From: Betaproteobacteria bacterium
Lineage (GTDB): Bacteria; Pseudomonadota; Gammaproteobacteria; Burkholderiales; SG8-39
Direction: 5' to 3'
Length of the DNA: 12,160 bases
Assembly (NCBI GenBank): GCA_004298295.1
Contig: SCUH01000329.1
Coordinates: 1 to 12,160, forward strand
Shown here: piece after piece, positions 5,752-12,160 of the stretch
Position numbering within the stretch: the first letter of the stretch is position 1
How the letters are laid out: the number at the start of each line of letters is the position of its first letter
The notes under the pieces: generated by a model
Databases searched by the model: none
What the model saw: the letters and a program-made list of their open reading frames with translations, nothing else
Told to the model about the DNA's origin: nothing
Translations under genes and position numbers: made by a program

Positions 5752-6772
5752 CCTCGAGCGATGCGAGCGCCCAGCGCGGCCGGACGCTGAAGCCGTGCGC
5801 ATCGCGCGACACCGTCCGCGCACCGGCGCGCAGCCGCAGCGCGGCGGCAAACGCGATCATGGCGCCGTTGTCGGTGCAAAGCTCGGGCTCTGCGTAGAAC
5901 ACGTCGTAACCGTGCCTTGAGGCTTGCGCATCGAGCAAGGCGCGCAGTTGCCGGTTGGCGCCGACGCCGCCTGCCACCACCAATCGGGTCAGCCCCGTCT
6001 GGTCCATCGCCTGCGTGCACTTGGTCGCGAGCACGTCCGCGATCGCGTCCTGGAAGGCGCGCGCGACATCGGCCTGGAACTGCGCGCTCGGATCCGCCCC
6101 CCGCACCAGGTGGAGCACGGCGGTCTTGAGCCCGGAAAAGCTGAACTCGAGGTCGCCGCTCGCAATCATGGGCCGCGGCAGGCGGTAGCGTCCCGGAATG
6201 CCGGATTCGGCCAGCTGCGACAACGCCGGGCCCCCCGGATAGCCCAGTCCCAGCAGCTTGGCCGTCTTGTCGAACGCCTCGCCCGCGGCGTCGTCCTGGG
6301 TTTCCCCCAGAAGCGCGTAGCGCGCCACGCCATCCACCCGCATGAGCTGCGTATGCCCTCCCGAAACGAGCAGGGCGACGAACGGGAACTGCGGCGCGCG
6401 CTTGGCGAGCAACGGCGAAAGCAGGTGGCCCTCGAGGTGGTGGATGCCGATCGCCGGCACTCCGAGCGCAAAGGCGACGCCGCGCGCGAACGCTGCGCCC
6501 ACGAGCAGCGCTCCGATCAGGCCGGGTCCCTCGGTGTAGGCGACTGCACCCAGCTCGTCGGGCGAGCGCCCCGTGTCGCGGAACAATCCCCGGCAGAGCG
6601 GGATCAGCCGGCGCACATGGTCGCGCGAGGCGAGTTCGGGAACCACGCCGCCGTAGGCCTCGTGCATGGCGACCTGAGAGTGCACGGTGTGCGCCAGCAG
6701 CCCCCCTGCGGCGGGGTCGTATAGCGCGACCCCGGTCTCGTCGCAGGACGTCTCGATGCCGAGGATCAGCAT
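5744..6772 (-). CDS. tsaD: tRNA N6-adenosine threonylcarbamoyltransferase TsaD
   Basis: A protein of 342 residues of the Kae1/TsaD (formerly Gcp, YgjD) family. With TsaB and TsaE it transfers the threonylcarbamoyl group from the TsaC product to A37 of ANN-decoding tRNAs (t6A). It has the ASKHA fold with MLILGIETSCDETGVALYD at the start, metal ligands His112 and His116 in IHHLEGHLLSP, the phosphate loop FVALLVSGGHTQL, then AAGEAFDKTAKLLGLGYPGG, FSFSGLKTAV, VVAGGVGANRQLR and metal ligand Asp301 in CTDNGAMIAF. These positions are one off E. coli numbering. ATG at 6770-6772 is the only start that fits; the long upstream open frame is antisense to rpsU and yqeY. There is no Shine-Dalgarno, but TAGAAT lies 8 nt upstream. 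It is divergent from rpsU, a classic arrangement. Confidence 0.96.
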   Translation of the reverse strand: MLILGIETSCDETGVALYDPAAGGLLAHTVHSQVAMHEAYGGVVPELASRDHVRRLIPLCRGLFRDTGRSPDELGAVAYTEGPGLIGALLVGAAFARGVAFALGVPAIGIHHLEGHLLSPLLAKRAPQFPFVALLVSGGHTQLMRVDGVARYALLGETQDDAAGEAFDKTAKLLGLGYPGGPALSQLAESGIPGRYRLPRPMIASGDLEFSFSGLKTAVLHLVRGADPSAQFQADVARAFQDAIADVLATKCTQAMDQTGLTRLVVAGGVGANRQLRALLDAQASRHGYDVFYAEPELCTDNGAMIAFAAALRLRAGARTVSRDAHGFSVRPRWALASLEAI

Positions 6773-6780
6773 GGCGCGGA

Positions 6781-6786
6781 ATTCTA
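6781..6786 (-). promoter_or_regulatory. probable -10 element (TAGAAT) of tsaD
   Basis: Minus-strand TAGAAT ends 8 nt before the tsaD ATG. A possible -35, TTGCCG (6811-6806), is 19 nt further upstream, which is a weak match with a long spacer. The position predicts a leader of one or two nucleotides. Confidence 0.5.
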
Positions 6787-6819
6787 AACGGGGGCTGGCG
6801 CGCCGCGGCAAAATACGGA

Positions 6820-6825
6820 TACAAT
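6820..6825 (+). promoter_or_regulatory. probable -10 element (TACAAT) of the rpsU operon
   Basis: TACAAT matches the consensus at 5 of 6 positions. It lies 31 nt before the rpsU ATG, leaving a normal leader with a Shine-Dalgarno (GAGGGAAG, 6847-6854). No good -35 is seen in the GC-rich stretch about 17 nt upstream. Confidence 0.5.
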
Positions 6826-6856
6826 TCAAGACTTTTCGAGGCGACCGAGGGAAGTA

Positions 6857-7069
6857 ATGCCGACTGTACGCGTGAAGGAAAACGAGCCTTTCGAAGTGGC
6901 GATGCGCCGCTTCAAGCGCACCGTGGAGAAGACCGGGCTGCTGACTGAGCTGCGCGCCCGTGAGTACTACGAGAAGCCGACATCCGAGCGCAAGCGCAAG
7001 CTTGCGGCGGCGGTCAAGCGCCACCATAAGCGCCTGCGCAGCCAGATGCTGCCGCAAAAGATGTACTAG
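6857..7069 (+). CDS. rpsU: 30S ribosomal protein bS21
   Basis: A protein of 70 residues, full length for bS21, beginning MPTVRVKENEPFEVAMRRFK and ending in a basic tail (KRHHKRLRSQMLPQKMY). bS21 binds the 30S platform near the anti-Shine-Dalgarno and helps early translation initiation. It is the first gene of the macromolecular-synthesis operon and has the Shine-Dalgarno GAGGGAAG 6 nt upstream. A terminator follows at 7098-7121, so most transcripts probably stop after rpsU, fitting the much larger need for a ribosomal protein than for DnaG or RpoD. Confidence 0.97.
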   Translation: MPTVRVKENEPFEVAMRRFKRTVEKTGLLTELRAREYYEKPTSERKRKLAAAVKRHHKRLRSQMLPQKMY

Positions 7070-7097
7070 GTCGGATCTGGCGGCGCGCGTTACTGGG

Positions 7098-7124
7098 CGC
7101 CCCGGCGACGCTGCCGGGGCGTTT
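7098..7124 (+). terminator. intrinsic terminator between rpsU and yqeY
   Basis: A perfect 9-bp GC stem (CGCCCCGGC 7098-7106 with GCCGGGGCG 7113-7121), a 6-nt loop (GACGCT) and then TTTGCATTT. The short T run suggests partial termination. It matches the role of the rpsU-dnaG terminator known from the E. coli operon. Confidence 0.75.
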
Positions 7125-7175
7125 GCATTTCTGGGGTTGGCCGGGTCACTGTTCGCTGCCATCGGAGCCGGGCAC

Positions 7176-7622
7176 ATGGGTCTCAAGGAACGCATCCAGG
7201 AAGACATGAAGGCGGCCATGCGAGCCCGCGAAAGCGCGCGGCTCTCGGCCATCCGGCTGTTGCTCGCCGCCTTGAAGCAGAAGGAAGTCGACGAACGCGT
7301 GGTGCTGGAGGAGGCCGCGATCCTCGGCGTGATCGAGAAGATGATCAAGCAGCGCCGCGAATCGATCGCCCAGTACGAAAAAGCGGCCCGCAACGATCTG
7401 GCGGACGTCGAAAAATTCGAGATCGGCGTGCTGGCCGCCTATCTGCCGCAGCAGCTGGCGGAGGACGAGATCGGGGCGGCGGTAGCGGCAGCCGTAGCCG
7501 AGTCCGGGGCCACCGGGGTCAAGGACATGGGCAAGGTGATGGCGCTGCTCAAGCCGCGCCTGGCGGGCCGCGCCGACATGGGTAAGGTGTCCGCCATGGT
7601 CAAGGCCAGGCTCGGCGTCTAG
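7176..7622 (+). CDS. yqeY: GatB/YqeY domain-containing protein
   Basis: A protein of 148 residues of the YqeY family, which resembles the C-terminal tRNA-binding tail domain of GatB, the amidotransferase subunit. Visible features: MGLKERIQEDMKAAMRARES at the start, LSAIRLLLAALKQKEVDERV, the helical region EKMIKQRRESIAQYEKA and FEIGVLAAYLPQQLAEDEI, and the C-terminal domain with GVKDMGKVMALLKPRLAGR and ADMGKVSAMVKARLG. This is full length. Its cellular role is not established; tRNA binding is inferred from the GatB similarity. ATG 7176 has GGAG 8 nt upstream. The gene sits between rpsU and dnaG, as in many betaproteobacteria, and so shares the readthrough transcript of the operon. Confidence 0.92.
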   Translation: MGLKERIQEDMKAAMRARESARLSAIRLLLAALKQKEVDERVVLEEAAILGVIEKMIKQRRESIAQYEKAARNDLADVEKFEIGVLAAYLPQQLAEDEIGAAVAAAVAESGATGVKDMGKVMALLKPRLAGRADMGKVSAMVKARLGV

Positions 7623-7645
7623 CAGGCCGCAACCGTCCCGTGAAA

Positions 7646-7660
7646 TGGGGCCCGACCCCA
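7646..7660. repeat. palindrome TGGGGCCCGACCCCA immediately before dnaG
   Basis: TGGGG and CCCCA arms around CCCGA, extended by A-rich and T-rich flanks (AAA before, ATTTT after). It is nearly identical to the element at 1990-2003 in ogt. It fills most of the 45-nt gap between yqeY and dnaG and ends 7 nt before the dnaG GTG, where a Shine-Dalgarno would normally sit. Confidence 0.65.
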
Positions 7661-7667
7661 ATTTTCG

Positions 7668-9446
7668 GTGATCTCCGAATCGTTCAAGCAGGACCTGCTG
7701 AATCGCGTCGACATCGTCGAGCTGGTGTCGCGCTATGTCCAGTTGCGCAAGGGCGGCGCGAACCACCTCGGCCTGTGCCCGTTCCACAACGAGAAGTCGC
7801 CGTCGTTCACGGTCAGCCCGGTCAAGCAGTTCTACCACTGCTTCGGTTGCGGCGCGCACGGCAACGCGATCGGATTCCTGATGGGTTATGCGGGACTCGG
7901 CTATGTGGAAGCCGTGAAGGAACTGGCGGCGTCGGTGGGCCTGCAGGTTCCGGAGTGGCAACCGCGTTCGCCCGAAGCGGCGCAGCGCAAGGAGCGCGAG
8001 ACCGATTTGTATGCGGTGATGGAGCGGGCGATGGAGTTCTATCGCGCCGAGCTGAAGAACTCGCCCAAGGCCATCGATTACCTGAAGCGGCGCGGCCTCA
8101 CGGGCGAGATCGCCGCGCGCTTTCGCATCGGCTACGCACCTGACGATTGGCAGGGTCTGCGCGCCGCGTTCCCGGGCTATGACGACAAGTCGCTGGTCGA
8201 GTGCGGCCTCGTGGTCGAAACCGAGGGCAAGCGCTACGACCGTTTCCGCGATCGCATCATGTTCCCCATCTTCAGCGCGCGGGGCGCTGCGATCGCGTTT
8301 GGCGGCCGTGTCCTCGACGCCGACACCGCTGGCGCGGCCGAGCGCGGTTCACCCAAGTACCTGAATTCGCCGGAGACGTCACTGTTCGAAAAGGGCCAGG
8401 AAGTCTATGGCCTCGTCCAGGCGCGCGATGCGATCCGTGCTGCGCATCGCGTGCTGGTGGTGGAAGGCTACCTCGATGTCGTCGCGCTGGCCCAGTTCGG
8501 CATCGGCTACGCCGTCGCGACCCTCGGCACGGCGACCACTCCGGCGCACGTCTCCAAGCTGCTGCGCCTCGCCGACGAGCTGGTGTTCTGTTTCGACGGT
8601 GACGAGGCGGGCCGCAAGGCCGCCTGGCGGGCGCTCGAAAACAGTCTCGCGCTGGCGAGCGACGCGAAGCCGATCCGGTTCATGTTCCTTGCGGAGGGCG
8701 ACGATCCCGACAGTTTTGTGCGCCGTGCCGGCAAGGACGAGTTCGAGCGGCGCATCTTGCAGTCGCAGACATTGTCCGATCACTTGCTCGACGAATGGCG
8801 CGCCGCATCCGAACTTGGCACGGCCGAAGGGCGTTCCGGTTTCCTGACCCGGGCCAAGCCCGTGCTGCAGAAGATCGGCGCGCCCATGCTGCGGCTGCAA
8901 CTGGTGAAGGCGGTGGCAGAACTTGCACGGGTGTCGCAGGAGGAGGCCGAGCGCCTGCTCGAGCTCGGCCGGACGAGCACCTACACGCGGCCGGCACCGC
9001 CACGCATCGAGCGCAGTGCGGTCAGCCTCGAATGGCGACTGCTGGCGCGTGCTTTCGCCAAGCTGTCGCTCGCCGCGACGATCGATACCGGCCTGCTCGT
9101 GCGCGAGGACGAGGCATCGCAGGCGCTCGCCGAACTGATCGGCATCGTGCAACAGCTCGAGGATGCCGACAGTCTCGATGACCGGATGATCGCCGAGCTC
9201 ATCCGCGGCGCGAGACATGCCGACACGCTGGCGCGCGCGCACGCGCACCTGCGCATGGAGCTCAAGCTTGAGCCGGAGGCGGCGATCGCCGAATTTCGCG
9301 AGTTTCTGGAGGCGCTGCGCAAGCGCGATTCCGACGAGGACCGGCAACTGCGCGAAAAAGTGCTCAAGGGCCAGGCTTCGCCGGAGGAGCAGACCCGCTT
9401 TCTGCAGCGCAGCGGCCTCTCGGGCCAGGAGCGCCCATTGAAGTAG
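7668..9446 (+). CDS. dnaG: DNA primase
   Basis: A protein of 592 residues that lays RNA primers for replication on the DnaB helicase. The CHC2 zinc-binding domain has Cys37, His40, Cys58 and Cys61 (CPFHNEKSPSF, QFYHCFGCGAHG). The catalytic core follows at about residues 110-430, with the TOPRIM glutamate Glu266 (VVEGYLDVVAL) and metal-binding Asp310/Asp312 (FCFDGDEAGRKAA), one off E. coli numbering. The helicase-binding C-terminal domain spans roughly 445-592 and is less conserved, as usual. GTG 7668 gives the family start MISESFKQDLLNRVDIVELV, and an in-frame stop lies just upstream at 7641. No Shine-Dalgarno is visible; a palindromic repeat occupies that position. rpoD follows after 52 nt. 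Confidence 0.97.
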   Translation: MISESFKQDLLNRVDIVELVSRYVQLRKGGANHLGLCPFHNEKSPSFTVSPVKQFYHCFGCGAHGNAIGFLMGYAGLGYVEAVKELAASVGLQVPEWQPRSPEAAQRKERETDLYAVMERAMEFYRAELKNSPKAIDYLKRRGLTGEIAARFRIGYAPDDWQGLRAAFPGYDDKSLVECGLVVETEGKRYDRFRDRIMFPIFSARGAAIAFGGRVLDADTAGAAERGSPKYLNSPETSLFEKGQEVYGLVQARDAIRAAHRVLVVEGYLDVVALAQFGIGYAVATLGTATTPAHVSKLLRLADELVFCFDGDEAGRKAAWRALENSLALASDAKPIRFMFLAEGDDPDSFVRRAGKDEFERRILQSQTLSDHLLDEWRAASELGTAEGRSGFLTRAKPVLQKIGAPMLRLQLVKAVAELARVSQEEAERLLELGRTSTYTRPAPPRIERSAVSLEWRLLARAFAKLSLAATIDTGLLVREDEASQALAELIGIVQQLEDADSLDDRMIAELIRGARHADTLARAHAHLRMELKLEPEAAIAEFREFLEALRKRDSDEDRQLREKVLKGQASPEEQTRFLQRSGLSGQERPLK

Positions 9447-9456
9447 CGGGATTTGA

Positions 9457-9462
9457 TAGAAT
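9457..9462 (+). promoter_or_regulatory. probable -10 element (TAGAAT) of an rpoD promoter
   Basis: TAGAAT in the dnaG-rpoD gap, 36 nt before the rpoD ATG. TTGAAG at 9438-9443 leaves only a 13-nt spacer, too short for a standard -35, so the call rests on the -10 box. A separate rpoD promoter would let sigma be made independently of the operon terminator. Confidence 0.4.
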
Positions 9463-9498
9463 CTCAGGCTTTTCTGCAGTCCCTTCGGCGAGGCCACG

Positions 9499-11775
<2,277 letters not shown>

Positions 11776-11776
11776 G

Positions 11777-11794
11777 CGCCGGACCTACCCGGCG
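11777..11794. terminator. possible bidirectional hairpin between rpoD and the adaptor gene
   Basis: A 6-bp perfect stem CGCCGG/CCGGCG (11777-11782, 11789-11794) with loop ACCTAC. It starts 1 nt after the rpoD stop and holds the stop codon of the convergent gene in its loop. No T run follows on either strand, so intrinsic termination is uncertain. Confidence 0.3.
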
Positions 11795-12160
11795 GACTTG
11801 GCAGCCCTTGCCGGCCGCTGCGGGGATTTGCCCGGGGGGCTATCGGAATCGAGGTCCGAGAAATGGACCCGGCAGCGGACTCCGGCTGGAATCTCACGCT
11901 TGGGGTTCGGCAGCTCGAGGCGCACCCCGAAAGTGCCGCTCTTGGCATCGATGACCCGGTCGACGACCCTGACGACGGTGCTGTAGCTGCCGCCGATCGG
12001 CGCTTCCGGTACCACGATGGCGCGCTGACCCAACCTCACTTTCCGGTACAGGTTCACCGGCAGGACCACTTCGACGTACAGGGGATCGATCTCCGCCAGC
12101 TTCATGATCGGATCCTTGATGGTCGTGGCGCCGAATTCCCCGGGCTTGAGCATCACCTCG
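11785..12160 (-). CDS. efflux RND/HlyD-type periplasmic adaptor (membrane fusion) subunit, C-terminal fragment
   Basis: Partial gene: the frame is open across the right edge, so only about the last 125 codons are seen. The visible part reads VMLKPGEFGATTIKDPIMKL, AEIDPLYVEVVLPVNLYRKV, RLGQRAIVVPEAPIGG, then VVRVVDRVIDAKSGTFGVRL and ELPNPKREIPAGVRCRV. This is the end of the lipoyl/barrel-sandwich half plus the beta-barrel domain of HlyD/AcrA-like adaptors, which bridge inner-membrane pumps to outer-membrane channels. The chain ends with a short polar, basic tail (DSPPGKSPQRPARAAKSAG) and seems to lack a long membrane-proximal domain. An in-frame ATG near 12151 is internal, not the start. The transported substrate and partner pump are outside the window. 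Confidence 0.82.
   Translation of the reverse strand, partial: EVMLKPGEFGATTIKDPIMKLAEIDPLYVEVVLPVNLYRKVRLGQRAIVVPEAPIGGSYSTVVRVVDRVIDAKSGTFGVRLELPNPKREIPAGVRCRVHFSDLDSDSPPGKSPQRPARAAKSAG

Noticed and set aside
5924..6724. Plus-strand open frame of 266 codons opposite tsaD
   Set aside because: It is a shadow of tsaD; there is no ribosome site and no family resemblance.
6713..6733. Inverted repeat GGGGTCG...CGACCCC inside tsaD
   Set aside because: A 7-bp stem within the conserved coding region (LYDPAAGG). It lacks the shared core of the two REP-like palindromes and is expected by chance in GC-rich DNA.
7125..7175. In-frame open extension upstream of yqeY suggesting a longer protein or small ORF
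   Set aside because: The extension runs through the terminator hairpin and back into rpsU in another frame; the family start is MGLKERIQEDM at 7176 with GGAG upstream.

Overview
This is a gene-dense, high-GC window from a bacterial chromosome, most likely a betaproteobacterium. The reasons are the block tsaD <- / -> rpsU, yqeY, dnaG, rpoD (a macromolecular-synthesis operon), a long RpoD with a basic N-terminal tail, the linked set ogt-xerD-ybaK-folB-plsY, and the style of the protein sequences. The order or genus cannot be fixed from the sequence alone. There is no gene-free stretch over 300 bases. The longest gaps are about 106 bp (rpsU to yqeY) and 84 bp (tsaD to rpsU). No tRNA, rRNA, CRISPR array, prophage or complete insertion sequence is visible.

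Layout. 1-883 (minus): a dienelactone-hydrolase-family enzyme followed by the N-terminus of a CaiB/BaiF-type CoA-transferase that runs off the left edge. 926-3827 (plus): an Ldh2-type NAD(P)-dependent 2-hydroxyacid/malate dehydrogenase, an O6-alkylguanine-DNA alkyltransferase (ogt), the tyrosine recombinase XerD and a YbaK-type aminoacyl-tRNA deacylase. The last three overlap like an operon. 3831-4184 (minus): FolB. 4214-5751 (plus): PlsY and a ketopantoate-reductase-family enzyme, overlapping by 4 bp. 5744-6772 (minus): TsaD. 6857-11775 (plus): rpsU, an intrinsic terminator, yqeY, dnaG and rpoD. 11785-12160 (minus): the C-terminal part of a periplasmic adaptor (membrane-fusion) protein of an efflux pump, running off the right edge.

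Most genes are core functions: translation (bS21, TsaD for t6A modification, YbaK editing), replication initiation (DnaG), transcription (RpoD), chromosome dimer resolution (XerD), DNA repair (Ogt), folate (FolB) and phospholipid synthesis (PlsY). The left end and the far right look like catabolic and transport accessory genes.

I see no convincing new multi-gene system. The parts that standard annotation would miss are small. (1) A composite REP-like palindromic element at the ldh2/ogt junction supplies the ldh2 stop codon and encodes the ogt N-terminus, and a related palindrome sits directly before the GTG start of dnaG. (2) TAGAAT -10-like hexamers recur only 6-9 nt before the start codons of three genes (ldh2, plsY, tsaD), which suggests leaderless or nearly leaderless mRNAs; a fourth copy precedes rpoD. 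(3) xerD appears to start at a TTG inside ogt. (4) RpoD carries a basic tail of about 140 residues. (5) A terminator separates rpsU from the rest of its operon.
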